Assembly: GCF_000472525.1 (NCBI RefSeq)
Contig: NZ_AWZT01000002.1
Coordinates: forward strand, 399,222-463,221
Origin: Paraburkholderia dilworthii
GTDB lineage: Bacteria; Pseudomonadota; Gammaproteobacteria; Burkholderiales; Burkholderiaceae
DNA: 64,000 nucleotides
Direction of reading: 5' to 3'
Shown here: piece after piece, positions 23,363-32,480 of the stretch
How the letters are laid out: each line of letters starts with the position of its first letter
Position numbering within the stretch: the first letter of the stretch is position 1
Position numbers and translations under genes: made by a program
The notes under the pieces: generated by a model
Told to the model about the DNA's origin: nothing
Seen by the model: only the letters and a program-made list of their open reading frames with translations
Databases searched by the model: none

Positions 23363-24234
23363 ACGTCCTCCCGATCATTCTCGCTGAGGTGTTCCTGGCA
23401 GTAGTCACTGTCCGAACAGACGAAAATGCGTTTGCCTCCGTCATCCATAATCATCTCGTCCAGAAAACTTTCACGCGACCCGCACAACGCGCACTCGTGT
23501 TCCCAGTGCTGGATGCGAAACGGATGATCCTCGAAATCAAGGCTTCTGACTTTTGTGTAGGGCGGAATGGCGTAGATGCGCCGCTCGCGGCCAGCGCCGA
23601 AAAGCTGCAACGCGGAATTCATGTGCATCTTGGGGTTATCGAACTTCGGGATAGGCGAAGGCGACGAAAGATAACGGTCGTTCACCAGCACGGGGTAATC
23701 GTAGGTCGTCGCGATGCTGCCGTGCTGCACGATGTCCTCGTAGTACTTCACGTTGATCAGACCGTAGTCGGCGTGCGAGTGAAGCTTGCGGCACTCAGTC
23801 ACGCGCGGTTCAAGCCGGTATAGCGGCTCAGGCATGGGCACCTGATACACAATGATCTGCGCGTCCGTCAGCGGCGTTTCCGGAATCCGATGACGCGTCT
23901 GAATGATCGATGCGTCCACCGTTCGCGTGGTCGTTGCGATGCCGGCCGTACGTGCAAAAAAACGCCGGATGTTGACCGCGTTGGTCGTTTCATCGGAACC
24001 CTGGTCGATCACCTTCAGCGTATCACTGCGCCCGATGATCGCCGACGTCACCTGCAATCCGCCCGTTCCCCAACCATAAGGCAACGGCATTTCGCGCGAT
24101 GCGAACGGCACCTGATGACCCGGAATTGCAACGGCTTTCAGCAATGCACGACGGATCATGCGCTTCGTTTGTTCGTCGAGGTAAGCGAAGTTGTAGCCTT
24201 GCGCAATGGCGCTTTCCTGCGTACGCGCGTTCAT
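23359..24234 (-). CDS. phnJ: Carbon-phosphorus lyase catalytic subunit (radical SAM)
   Basis: A 291-residue radical-SAM enzyme that cleaves the C-P bond of ribose 1-alkylphosphonate 5-phosphate to give the alkane and a cyclic phosphate. Its four C-terminal cysteines are Cys248, Cys251, Cys273 and Cys279 (CX2CX21CX5C), the same spacing as in E. coli PhnJ, so the [4Fe-4S] cluster and the thiyl-radical Cys are kept. Other blocks are YNFAYLDEQTKRMIRRALLK at the N-terminus and PLPYGWGTGGLQVTSAII. It overlaps phnI and phnK by four bases each. Looks fully functional. Confidence 0.96.
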   Translation of the reverse strand: MNARTQESAIAQGYNFAYLDEQTKRMIRRALLKAVAIPGHQVPFASREMPLPYGWGTGGLQVTSAIIGRSDTLKVIDQGSDETTNAVNIRRFFARTAGIATTTRTVDASIIQTRHRIPETPLTDAQIIVYQVPMPEPLYRLEPRVTECRKLHSHADYGLINVKYYEDIVQHGSIATTYDYPVLVNDRYLSSPSPIPKFDNPKMHMNSALQLFGAGRERRIYAIPPYTKVRSLDFEDHPFRIQHWEHECALCGSRESFLDEMIMDDGGKRIFVCSDSDYCQEHLSENDREDV

Positions 24235-25328
24235 GCTGCGTTCTCCAGCTGTTCTTTCTCCCGGTCCGCGCGAAGCCGCCGCAGCAACTCCAGCTCCGAC
24301 TGGAAGTCCACGTAGTGCGGTAATTTCAGGTGCTGCACGAAGCCCGATGCTTCAACGTTATCGCTGTGGGAAAGAACGAACTCGGCATCCTGCGTCGGCG
24401 ATGCAACGGTTTCGCCCAGTTCCGGCGCGCGCAGCGAGCGGTCGACAAGCGCCATCGCCATTGCCTTGCGCTCCGAGTGTCCGAACGCGAGTCCGTAGCC
24501 TTGCGTGAAAGTCGGCGGCACGTCGCCGCTGCCGGCAAACTGATTGATCATCTGGCATTCGGTGACTTCCATGTCGCCGATCTCAATCGGGAATCCCAGC
24601 TCTTCTATGTCCATCTCGACGGCGACTTCGCCGTTGCGGATTTCGCCCGCGAAAGGATGCGAGTACGAATAGCCGCGCTGCGTTGCGTAGCCCATCGCAA
24701 GCAGGAAACCTTCGTCCGCGCGTGCGAGGTTCTGCAAACGAACCGTGCGATCGGCGGGATAGGTCAGCGGTTCGCGCGTGATATCGCCGGGTTCTGGCGC
24801 GTCCACATGCGCTCTTTCCTGTTCGATCAGGCCTTCCTTGTCGAGCATGGCAAGCACGCGCGGCATGGGGTCTTGCTTCGCTAGTTGAGCGATGTTCTTC
24901 GAGCTATCGGACGCTGCGCCTTCCGCAAGCAGTTTGAAATCCAGAAGGCGCTGTGTGTAATCGTAGGTTCCACCCAGCATCTGGCCACCGGGGATGTCCT
25001 TGAATGCCGCCGAGATCCGCCGCTCTACGCACATCTTTTCTGTATCGATTGCAAGCGTATAGCCGAATCGCGGCAAGGTCGTCCGGTAAGCGCGCAGCAA
25101 AAAGATCGCCTCGACCAGATCGCCCGCCGCCTGCTTGATCGCGAGGGCGGCGAGTTCTTCGTCGTAGACCGATCCTTCTGTCATCACACGCGCGACTGCA
25201 AGCCTGAGCTGCTCGCGGATCTGGCTCACGCTGAGCTCGGGCAATCCCTGATCGCCACGGCGTTTATCCGCGAGCAGGTCCCATGAACGTTCGATCGCCC
25301 GTTCGCCACCTTTGACTGCGACGTACAT
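24231..25328 (-). CDS. phnI: C-P lyase core subunit PhnI
   Basis: A 365-residue subunit of the PhnGHIJ core, responsible for the nucleosidase/transfer step that links phosphonate to the ribose triphosphate of ATP. The sequence starts MYVAVKGGERAI and has SHPFAGEIRNGEVAVEMDIE and YGLAFGHSERKAMAMALVDR, both strongly typical. The ATG at 25328 shares a base with the stop of phnH. The C-terminal part (GFVQHLKLPHYVDFQSELEL) is complete. Confidence 0.95.
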   Translation of the reverse strand: MYVAVKGGERAIERSWDLLADKRRGDQGLPELSVSQIREQLRLAVARVMTEGSVYDEELAALAIKQAAGDLVEAIFLLRAYRTTLPRFGYTLAIDTEKMCVERRISAAFKDIPGGQMLGGTYDYTQRLLDFKLLAEGAASDSSKNIAQLAKQDPMPRVLAMLDKEGLIEQERAHVDAPEPGDITREPLTYPADRTVRLQNLARADEGFLLAMGYATQRGYSYSHPFAGEIRNGEVAVEMDIEELGFPIEIGDMEVTECQMINQFAGSGDVPPTFTQGYGLAFGHSERKAMAMALVDRSLRAPELGETVASPTQDAEFVLSHSDNVEASGFVQHLKLPHYVDFQSELELLRRLRADREKEQLENAA

Positions 25329-25984
25329 CAGGCCACCTCCACACGAGTTGTACGCGGCAGGCCGACCACCGACCCACCATGCACGAAGTAACAATCGACG
25401 CCGCACGGGAAATCGCTCGCGAGCTGGGCACGCTTGCCCCAGAACGAGGCCGGCACGCCTTCCACGCAAACGGTCTCCGCCTCACGGATTCCAGGACCGC
25501 GCCACGTCGTCGGCGCACCGCTTGTCAGCGAGTTCACGCGGATGAACAACATCGCGGCCGTCTCCGGCGTCTCTGGTTCACCGAGCGAAAATTCATCGAT
25601 CGATGGCATGGAAAAGGCATCGTCGAGATACGCGAATACAGCTTCCGAACAATCACGCGTCACGGGCGCACCGGTATGGAATCGCAGCGCGTCGCTCAAT
25701 GAGCGATGTTCATGCTGCAGCAGCACCGGTGTCGAATAGTCGGCGAGCGAGAGCAGAGCGGCGTAAGCCGCGAGCGGCACATGTATTTCCTGCTGCCGGT
25801 TTCTCAGGTTCGGCACGGCTGCGTCAATGGAGACAATCTTGCCCGGCCGGGACAACGCGTCCAGCAACGAGCGAAATACGCCCTGCGAGTCATGGATGGT
25901 ATCGGCGAAACCGGGCGTGAGCGTCGACAGGTCGATACCCGCGCTCGCGTCCCGTGCGCCTGTCGATGGCTTACTGCTTTGCAT
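25328..25984 (-). CDS. phnH: C-P lyase core subunit PhnH
   Basis: A 218-residue PhnH protein, a PLP-transferase-like fold lacking the cofactor site, part of the PhnGHIJ complex. Family blocks are GFADTIHDSQGVFRSLLDAL at about residues 25-45, then SRPGKIV and a later WRGPGIREAETVCVEG and FPCGVDCYFV near the C-terminus. One-base overlaps join it to phnG and phnI. Length is slightly above the E. coli protein because of a variable N-terminus. Confidence 0.94.
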   Translation of the reverse strand: MQSSKPSTGARDASAGIDLSTLTPGFADTIHDSQGVFRSLLDALSRPGKIVSIDAAVPNLRNRQQEIHVPLAAYAALLSLADYSTPVLLQHEHRSLSDALRFHTGAPVTRDCSEAVFAYLDDAFSMPSIDEFSLGEPETPETAAMLFIRVNSLTSGAPTTWRGPGIREAETVCVEGVPASFWGKRAQLASDFPCGVDCYFVHGGSVVGLPRTTRVEVA

Positions 25985-26475
25985 CAGTCACCTCTCACCA
26001 TCGTGAAGAATTCGACTTTCGTAGCCGCCGCGCGCGCCTGCTTTTGCCGACGGGTTTCGGCAATGCGCGCAGCCAGCGGTGCAATCACGTGCTGCTGCAT
26101 GCGCGCTTCGAACACCGGCATTTGCAGCAGCGCGTCTGCTAACGCGGCAAGCGTTGCCCGCTCCTTGTCGCGTCCCATATGAACCGCCATGCCGACCGTT
26201 GCGCGCCCGTCATCGGACCGGACGCGCAGCGTTGCGCGCGTGACAGTCGCTTCGCCGAGATTGAATGTGTCGCCCGTGCCGCCGATGCGCCCACGCACCA
26301 TTGCGAGGCCGATGTCCGGCGCACGCAGCCAGTCGAACAGCGGCGGACTGTCTGCTCCGAGCGCCGCGTCCATTGCTTCCTTCATGCAGGCGTGCGGCGT
26401 ACGCGCCAGGATCGCGAGCCATTCGCGCCGGGTGGCTGGCCGTGTCAATTCGGACGGCCGCGTAGAAATGTTCAT
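25984..26475 (-). CDS. phnG: C-P lyase core subunit PhnG
   Basis: A 163-residue PhnG protein, first gene of the minus-strand phnGHIJKLM unit. Typical features are RREWLAILARTPHACMKEAM near residue 18, VRGRIGGTGDTFNLGEATVT and the block RATLRVRSDDGRATVGMAVH. The ATG at 26475 places this block as in relatives; a longer frame to 26532 would reach into the operator. The promoter must lie in the 183-base gap shared with phnF. Confidence 0.93.
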   Translation of the reverse strand: MNISTRPSELTRPATRREWLAILARTPHACMKEAMDAALGADSPPLFDWLRAPDIGLAMVRGRIGGTGDTFNLGEATVTRATLRVRSDDGRATVGMAVHMGRDKERATLAALADALLQMPVFEARMQQHVIAPLAARIAETRRQKQARAAATKVEFFTMVRGD

Positions 26476-26537
26476 CGTCAACCTCGTGTCTTTGATGGTG
26501 CCGTAAAACCCATGCCCTACTCGAATTGTCATCTAAT

Positions 26538-26547
26538 CGTCTAGACG
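26538..26547. promoter_or_regulatory. Putative PhnF operator upstream of phnG
   Basis: CGTCTAGACG is a perfect ten-base palindrome 63 bases upstream of phnG and 112 bases upstream of phnF. The same core, CGTCTAGATG, occurs 85 bases upstream of phnC at 31585-31594. A shared box at the two separately transcribed phn units, with a HutC/PhnF-type repressor encoded between them, suggests a PhnF operator. The assignment is inferred from position. Confidence 0.5.
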
Positions 26548-26658
26548 TTTGCAGACGTGGATGCGAAGTAGTTTTCTGTTGCCGCTTTCACATTTCCATC
26601 ACCGGCGGCGCACTACAATGCCAGTGACGACATTCAAACCGACAGGAATGACACCACC

Positions 26659-27417
26659 ATGACATCCAACGAAACGGCGACACCGACGCTTGCAGTAGAG
26701 CGCGGCGCCGGCGTAGCCGTGTGGCGCCAGATCGAGCAGATCCTTTCGGCGGAGATCACGGCGAAGAGCTTTGGCGAAGAAGGCCGGCTGCCGAGCGAGG
26801 CAGAACTCGCGCGGCGCTTCGACGTCAACCGCCATACGGTGCGCCGCGCGATGCTGCGACTTGCTGCGACGGGACTGGTCAGCGTAGAGCAAGGACGTGG
26901 CACTTTTGTGCAGCCTGGTGCGATCGATTATCAGATCGGACGGCGCACGCGGTTCACAGAAAACCTGCGCCGCCACAATCAGTCATCGGCGGGCGTGGTG
27001 TTGTCGAGCGCGAAGATCAAGGCCGATCCGGTCGCCGCCAGGGCGCTCGGAATTCGTGCGGGCACGCTTGTCTACGAGATCGAGACGCGCCATGACTCCG
27101 AGGATGTACCGCTGACCTACGCTCGGAGCTGGTATCCCGCCATGCGTTTCGCCGATTTTCCGGCGGTGCTGGCGGGCAAGCCAGGTGTAAGCGCGGCGCT
27201 AGCCGAATTCGGCGTGACCGATTACACGCGCAAATGGAGCCGTATAGGCTGCGTTCTGCCGAGTTCCGAGGTCGCGCGACGTTTACAGATCAATCGCCAG
27301 CAGCCTGTCATGTGGGTAGAAAGTGTCGACGTGGATGAAGCCGGCGTGCCGATCAAATACGGCATCACTCATTTCGCGGCGGACCGCGTGCAACTGCTGG
27401 TCGAAGACGGCATATGA
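26659..27417 (+). CDS. phnF: GntR-family regulator of phosphonate metabolism
   Basis: A 252-residue GntR regulator of the HutC/PhnF subfamily. The N-terminal winged helix is at about residues 17-80 (AVWRQIEQILSAEITAKSFG, then GRLPSEAELARRFDVNRHTV). The C-terminal UTRA effector domain begins near residue 105 and includes ETRHDSEDVPLTYARSWYPA and the late VMWVESVDVDEAGVPIKYGI. It is divergent from phnG and overlaps the next gene by four bases. It is likely a repressor of the phn genes released by phosphate or an alkylphosphonate signal. Confidence 0.93.
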   Translation: MTSNETATPTLAVERGAGVAVWRQIEQILSAEITAKSFGEEGRLPSEAELARRFDVNRHTVRRAMLRLAATGLVSVEQGRGTFVQPGAIDYQIGRRTRFTENLRRHNQSSAGVVLSSAKIKADPVAARALGIRAGTLVYEIETRHDSEDVPLTYARSWYPAMRFADFPAVLAGKPGVSAALAEFGVTDYTRKWSRIGCVLPSSEVARRLQINRQQPVMWVESVDVDEAGVPIKYGITHFAADRVQLLVEDGI

Positions 27418-28133
27418 GCGCGCGGACGAACGACGCGCGCATCGCGCTTTACTACGCACCGCCCTCCGCGTCCGCATGGTGGCAGGCGGGCAGCGAATGG
27501 CTTGGCCGGGATGCTGAATCCGGCCAGTCCATAGAGCCGCCTCGTGTTCCCGCGCTTGCGCAGCCCGTTGCGTCGTTGACCGTGGCACCACGCCGATACG
27601 GATGGCACGGCACGCTTGTACCACCGTTCCACATCGCCGAGGGTTGCACGCGGGACCAAGTGGTCGCCGCTGCAAAAGCATGGGCGAAGAAAATTTCGCC
27701 ATTCAATGTCCCAATGCAGGCTGCGGAAATGGACCGTTTCGTGGCACTTCGAGCCGCGCAACCCGAGCACGATGAAGTCATCCGCGACATCGCAGCAAGC
27801 GCCTTGCATGCCCTTGCTTCGCTACGCGCCCGCCCATCGCATGAAGACACGCAGCGGCGCCTTGCGGCGGGTCTGAACGCCCGGCAACTCGCGTTGCTGC
27901 ACGAATGGGGCTATCCCTACGTGCTCGACGAATTTCGTTTCCACATGACGCTTTCCGACTCCATCGATTCGGAGCCGTTGCGCGCTGCAATCAGGACGCT
28001 CTGGCGAGCACGCAGCGAAACACTCGGTCCGCTGCCTTTTCACGGCGCAGCGCTTTTTGTTCAGGAGAACCGGGGCGCGCCCTTCTCTCTCTCGCAGCGC
28101 CTTTCTTTCGGCGATGCAGGAGAAAGCGCATGA
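27414..28133 (+). CDS. DUF1045 phosphonate-metabolism protein, 2H-phosphoesterase type
   Basis: A 239-residue protein of the DUF1045 family regularly found in phn clusters. Two His-x-Thr motifs are visible, His65-Gly-Thr67 (RRYGWHGTLVPPF) and His177-Met-Thr179 (EFRFHMTLSDS), spaced as in the 2H phosphoesterase superfamily, which hydrolyses cyclic phosphates and phosphodiesters. C-P lyase yields ribose 1,2-cyclic phosphate 5-phosphate, normally opened by PhnP. No PhnP is present in this window, so this protein is a reasonable candidate for that step. It overlaps phnF and phnN by four bases each. Confidence 0.88.
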   Translation: MSARTNDARIALYYAPPSASAWWQAGSEWLGRDAESGQSIEPPRVPALAQPVASLTVAPRRYGWHGTLVPPFHIAEGCTRDQVVAAAKAWAKKISPFNVPMQAAEMDRFVALRAAQPEHDEVIRDIAASALHALASLRARPSHEDTQRRLAAGLNARQLALLHEWGYPYVLDEFRFHMTLSDSIDSEPLRAAIRTLWRARSETLGPLPFHGAALFVQENRGAPFSLSQRLSFGDAGESA

Positions 28134-28690
28134 ACGCCGATTGGGGCAAATTGATCTATGTGATGGGACCGTCAGGCGCAGGCAAGGATTCGCTGCTCGG
28201 CTTCATGCGCGAGCGCATCGGGTCGCAGGTGCTGTTTGCTCATCGATACATCACGCGGCCTGTTTCGGAAGGCGAGAATCACGTTGCACTCACGCACGAT
28301 GAATTCGCCGCGCGCCTCGCAAGCGGCGTGTTTTCAATGCATTGGCAGAGCCACGGACTGCACTATGGGATCGGCGTGGAGATCGATGCGTGGCTCGCGC
28401 GTGGCTTGATGGTAGTCGTGAACGGCTCGCGTGAACACGCGCCTGCTGCGCTCGAACGTTATCCGCACACGCAGTTCGTTCACATCCACGCGAATCAGAC
28501 CGTACTTGCCGCGCGTCTGGAACGGCGGGGCCGCGAAGATTCGCAGCAGATGGAGGCGCGTCTAGCGCGCCGTCCTGCGCTTGTGTTGCCGCACGAGGCG
28601 CAGATCACAACTATTAACTCGGGCCTGCTGGCCGATGCCGGAGAACAACTCCTCGCTGCGATCAATCAGCCGCTGAAACTGGCTCTCTAA
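28130..28690 (+). CDS. phnN: Ribose 1,5-bisphosphate phosphokinase
   Basis: A 186-residue P-loop kinase related to guanylate kinase. Walker A is GPSGAGKDS at about residues 12-20. The guanylate-kinase-like ITRPVSEGENHVAL and the HWQSHGLHYGI segment follow. PhnN phosphorylates ribose 1,5-bisphosphate to PRPP, the last step of the C-P lyase route. The ATG at 28130 overlaps the DUF1045 stop (ATGA). It is the third gene of the plus-strand phnF unit. Confidence 0.93.
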   Translation: MNADWGKLIYVMGPSGAGKDSLLGFMRERIGSQVLFAHRYITRPVSEGENHVALTHDEFAARLASGVFSMHWQSHGLHYGIGVEIDAWLARGLMVVVNGSREHAPAALERYPHTQFVHIHANQTVLAARLERRGREDSQQMEARLARRPALVLPHEAQITTINSGLLADAGEQLLAAINQPLKLAL

Positions 28691-28697
28691 AAACGTC

Positions 28698-28722
28698 GCC
28701 GGTTTTCAGGGTTGGCACCGGC
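28698..28722. terminator. Weak stem-loop between convergent phnN and phnE
   Basis: GCCGGT (28698-28703) pairs with ACCGGC (28717-28722) over a 13-base loop and is followed by a short T-rich stretch (TATTTT). It lies in the 55-base gap between the two convergent stops. A six-base stem is marginal. Confidence 0.4.
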
Positions 28723-28745
28723 CGATATTTTCACAATCAAGAGCC

Positions 28746-29579
28746 CTAGATTACGCGCTCCCGCAGCCACGCCGAGCCAAGATCGATCAGACTCACGATC
28801 ACGATAACCATGAGCAATACGGCTGCGGTCTGTGCATAGTTGAACGAGCGAATTGCCTCGTACAGCACCACACCAATGCCTCCGGCGCCCACCATGCCAA
28901 CGACCATCGCCGAGCGCACGTTCGATTCGAACCGGTACAACGCGAACGATATCCATAACGGCAAAACCTGCGGCAGCACGCCGTAAAGCACCTCGTCCAG
29001 ACTGCTTGCTCCGGTGGCGCGCACGCCCTCGGCGGGACGGGCGTCGATTGCTTCAACGGCTTCCGCGAAGAGCTTGGCAAGCACACCCGTGGTATGCACC
29101 CAAAGCGCGAGCACGCCCGCGAACGGGCCGAGCCCGACCGCCACAATAAACAGCATCGCGAAGACCATCTCGTTGATCGCGCGGCAGGCGTCCATCAAGC
29201 GTCGCACGGGCTGGACGACCCACACCGGCGCAATGTTATAAGCCGATAACAATCCGCACGGCACCGCGAAAACTAGCGACAGCGCCGTGCCCCACACCGC
29301 TACCGCAAGCGTCACGATCATCTCGTGAACGTAGGTACGCCAGTCGTGAAAATCCGGTGGGAAAAAGTCCTTGCCGAACTGCACCATGTTGCCGGGATCG
29401 GCGAACAGGTCGAGCGGACGCATGTCGGCGTTGTGCCACGACAGCCCGAGGACGGCTAGGATCGCGATCCAGCCGAGCATCGACAACCAGCTGCGTTTGA
29501 GTACATGCGGCCCGGGCTTGATGGCTTGCGGGCGTGCGCCGGCGCCGTCGAACGAATAAGCGTCGACGGTGTGCTTCAC
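28746..29579 (-). CDS. phnE: Phosphonate ABC transporter permease
   Basis: A 277-residue inner-membrane permease with about six helices. The BPD_transp_1 EAA-like loop is recognisable in [20 protein letters not shown], followed by the block [40 protein letters not shown] near the C-terminus is typical of PhnE. It overlaps phnD by four bases. Complete for a single-permease PhnE system. Confidence 0.94.
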   Translation of the reverse strand: MKHTVDAYSFDGAGARPQAIKPGPHVLKRSWLSMLGWIAILAVLGLSWHNADMRPLDLFADPGNMVQFGKDFFPPDFHDWRTYVHEMIVTLAVAVWGTALSLVFAVPCGLLSAYNIAPVWVVQPVRRLMDACRAINEMVFAMLFIVAVGLGPFAGVLALWVHTTGVLAKLFAEAVEAIDARPAEGVRATGASSLDEVLYGVLPQVLPLWISFALYRFESNVRSAMVVGMVGAGGIGVVLYEAIRSFNYAQTAAVLLMVIVIVSLIDLGSAWLRERVI

Positions 29580-30547
29580 TTTGCCGCCACCTTATCCAGT
29601 TGCGCCAGTTTCTGGTCGAGCGCGGCGATCTGCGCTTTCCTGTCTTCGTCAGACAGATGGGCGTCGTTCTGGATCTGTTCCTTCTTCTGGAACAAGGCCA
29701 TTTGACGGATAGGAATCAGCTGCGCGTCGGTGGAATCGGTGAAGCCCGACAAGCCCGTGATGCCTTCCATGATCGCTTTCTCGCGCGGGTCGGTCTGCGC
29801 GTAGTGATCGAAGAAATTGCGCAGCTTGTCCTTCGTGGCTTGCGGCAAGTCACGGCGCCACACCATCGGATCCGACGGAATCAGCGGCGACTTCCACAAT
29901 ATGCGCACGCGCTGCAGCAACTCGGGATGCTGTTGCCGCAATGTTTCCACCATGTCGGTGTTGTTGGTCGCAACATCGACGCGATTGTTCACGACGGCCA
30001 GCATGTTCGCTTCATGGCTCGACGGCAGCACGCTCTTGAAGTCGTTGCGCACCGAGATGCCGTTTTTGGCGAACAGGTAATACGACGGTACGAGCGTGCC
30101 GGAGGTCGAGTTCGGATCGCCGAAACCGAGGTTGATGTCGTGCGTATTTTTCAGCACCTGATCAACGGTTTTCCACTTGCTGTTCACGTTCGTGATCAGC
30201 AGCGAGTAGTACCCCGCCTCACCGCTTTTGTACTTCACTTTCGCAAACACTTCGCCGTTACCACGATCCACTGCTTCAATGGCCGATGCATTGCCAAAGT
30301 AGCCGATCTGAACCTTATTGAAACGCATGCCTTCGATAATGCCGGCATAGTCCGTCGCGAAGAACGGCTTCACCTCGAGACCGGTCTGCTTGTTGAGGTC
30401 GTCGATAAGCGGTTGCCAGCGCTGTTTTAGCACAGCGGAATTATCGGTCGAGATAATGCCGAAGTTGATCGTTTCGGCAAGCGCTGCCTGGGATACGAGA
30501 CACGCAGCACACGCCGCGGCGGCCAGAAGGAAACGGGCTGATTTCAT
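29576..30547 (-). CDS. phnD: Phosphonate ABC transporter substrate-binding protein
   Basis: A 323-residue periplasmic protein. Residues 1-24 are a signal peptide ([19 protein letters not shown]). The mature part begins [20 protein letters not shown], the PhnD-type opening, and contains [20 protein letters not shown] and the phosphonate-loop region [20 protein letters not shown]. It ends in a Lys/Asp-rich helical tail. Coupled to phnE by overlap and preceded by phnC with a 41-base gap. Confidence 0.95.
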   Translation of the reverse strand: MKSARFLLAAAACAACLVSQAALAETINFGIISTDNSAVLKQRWQPLIDDLNKQTGLEVKPFFATDYAGIIEGMRFNKVQIGYFGNASAIEAVDRGNGEVFAKVKYKSGEAGYYSLLITNVNSKWKTVDQVLKNTHDINLGFGDPNSTSGTLVPSYYLFAKNGISVRNDFKSVLPSSHEANMLAVVNNRVDVATNNTDMVETLRQQHPELLQRVRILWKSPLIPSDPMVWRRDLPQATKDKLRNFFDHYAQTDPREKAIMEGITGLSGFTDSTDAQLIPIRQMALFQKKEQIQNDAHLSDEDRKAQIAALDQKLAQLDKVAAK

Positions 30548-30588
30548 CGAATGGATCCAGGTTTAGAAGAAAACAAAACGTTGTCTGA

Positions 30589-31500
30589 TCACGAGCTTGC
30601 GGCCGACGCGAATGCCGCTGCTCGAGTCGATGCGGCTTCGACATGCGCTGCCGCGCGTTCGAGGTGGCGAACCCGGGTGTGCTGGGCCGGGCCTGAGTCG
30701 GCATCGGTATCGCTGTCGATAGTGGCATCGGTCAGCAATTCTTCGGCCGCCGCACCATAGAGCTCGCGCAACAACGCCGGTGTCAGGCTCGCGGAAGGGC
30801 CGTCGTACACTACACAACCGTTACGCAGCGCGACCGCTCTAGCACAGTACTTCATCGCAATGTCGATCTGATGGAGCGACACGACCACCGTCAGGCCGTG
30901 ATCTTCGTTCAGCGACTGGAGCAGTCCCATCACGCGCCGCGAAGACTCGGGATCAAGCGATGCGATCGGTTCATCGGCGAGGACAATGCGTGCCCGCTGG
31001 ACCAGCGCGCGTGCAAGCGCAGCGCGCTGCTGCTGGCCGCCCGATAACGTGCTGGCGCGTTCATTGATATGGTCGGCAATGCCCATGGCCGACAGCGAGG
31101 CCGCCGCAAGTTCCTGCTCGGCGCGTGGGAACCGGCCAATCAAGCGCCGCCACAACGGCACACGCGACAACGCGCCGATCAACACATTCGTGCGGACCGT
31201 AAGGCGCCCCACCAGATTGAATTGCTGGAACACAAAAGCGACGTCGCGACGAATCCTGCGGACTTCGCGCGCCACCTTGCCATTCTCCTGAATGGGCCGC
31301 CCGAGCAGCGTTACGTGCGAGGGTGCCGGGTCGGAAGCAGTGAATCCTGCAATGTGCCGCAGTAGCGTCGACTTGCCCGAGCCGGATGCGCCGATCAGCG
31401 CGACCATTTCGCCCTCGCCTACCTTGAGGTTGACGGAGTCGAGCGCCTTGCGACCATTGTTGAACGTCTTGCATAGACGTTCGATGTGGATTGCATCCAT
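30589..31500 (-). CDS. phnC: Phosphonate ABC transporter ATP-binding protein
   Basis: A 303-residue ABC ATPase. Walker A is GASGSGKST, the signature is [20 protein letters not shown] and Walker B is [36 protein letters not shown] is the PhnC Q-loop region. About 40 extra C-terminal residues rich in Asp and Ala follow the usual end. First gene of the phnCDE unit, with a CGTCTAGATG box 85 bases upstream. Confidence 0.94.
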   Translation of the reverse strand: MDAIHIERLCKTFNNGRKALDSVNLKVGEGEMVALIGASGSGKSTLLRHIAGFTASDPAPSHVTLLGRPIQENGKVAREVRRIRRDVAFVFQQFNLVGRLTVRTNVLIGALSRVPLWRRLIGRFPRAEQELAAASLSAMGIADHINERASTLSGGQQQRAALARALVQRARIVLADEPIASLDPESSRRVMGLLQSLNEDHGLTVVVSLHQIDIAMKYCARAVALRNGCVVYDGPSASLTPALLRELYGAAAEELLTDATIDSDTDADSGPAQHTRVRHLERAAAHVEAASTRAAAFASAASS

Positions 31501-31584
31501 GATGTCCTCACTATGACGCGCGAGAACTACAGCGTCGTATGGATTCTAGGAATGCAACATGACGGCGCAGTGACGATAGCAAGT

Positions 31585-31594
31585 CGTCTAGATG
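31585..31594. promoter_or_regulatory. Putative PhnF operator upstream of phnC
   Basis: CGTCTAGATG matches nine of ten bases of the perfect palindrome upstream of phnG (26538-26547). It is 85 bases upstream of the phnC start, a reasonable promoter position. No other CGTCTAGA was noticed near the phn genes. Confidence 0.45.
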
Positions 31595-32480
31595 AATACA
31601 CAAGTGATTGCGCCCGAGACGGCCGGCGGTTCAGTTGATTCCAACGTCATTCAAATAATTCGCAGCGATTGGGGGCGGAACGGGTCTTAGTGGCCGTCGG
31701 TGAGCATCATTCGCGCAGCGATGGCGCGCTGATCCGGGTCGACGGCTAGCGTCTGAGCGCGTGGCGAAGTTCGACACAACAAGAGGCGCCGCACCCTTCG
31801 CCAGATTCAAACACCGGATAACCTCGTTTGCTGATGCCGCTTGCCCGTTCATCGTCGCTGCTTCGTTTCCTCGCCTTACCCGCACCGCACACATACGCAG
31901 CACTACGAAAGTAGTTCCTACCATAGATCGCGCGAATCGCCTTTTCAGCGTAGTTGTGTCGGAGCAGAAGCTCGGCGTTGGCCTGCAGTTGATACGGGCC
32001 AATCGAAGGCAGCGAACTCGCCTGTTTAGAAGTGGACGGGTCGCGCATCATCATGCCCGAGGCGAGCGGGCTTGATCATGATCTTCTGGAAAGGGATCAT
32101 CGTCCATGACCATGACGAACTCACTTCGAGATAGAGGTACCTCGATAAGCAATTGAGTAGCGCGCGACGGCCTGTCCTTGACGAGCATGCCACCGTCACG
32201 CAACTGCCTGGACGGCGCGACGCCCCCACCGCTGCGCGAATTGCTTGCGGACAAGAGCGGTGTGCGCATGCATCGCCGGAGACGCCGCATCGGGAGGGCG
32301 CGTGCGGATAGCACGACAAACGGCCGAGTGTTGCTCGAGCCGCGTTTTAATGCCAGATCATTCGCATCGCCTGAATATGCGATGTTTCGTAGGTATTGTT
32401 GGTGACGTGTTCGCGCAAGTAAGGTGATTACGCGGCCGTAGAAATGGCTGAGCATCAGGTTATGCGCTCATCCCCACGGA
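31595..32480. other. Long gene-poor stretch, origin unclear
   Basis: Nearly 900 bases between the phnC promoter and the RNA helicase. Two successive minus-strand frames look faintly protein-like: one ending PFPEDHDQARSPRA near 32051, and one starting DPSTSKQASSLPSIGPYQLQ near 32045. They have no recognised family and no good ribosome-binding sites. They could be remnants of one small gene split by a stop. No RNA gene or repeat was seen. Confidence 0.4.

Noticed and set aside
26476..26658. Possible Pho box in the phnG-phnF gap
   Set aside because: No pair of CTGTCAT-like repeats with the proper spacing; only the CGTCTAGACG palindrome stands out.
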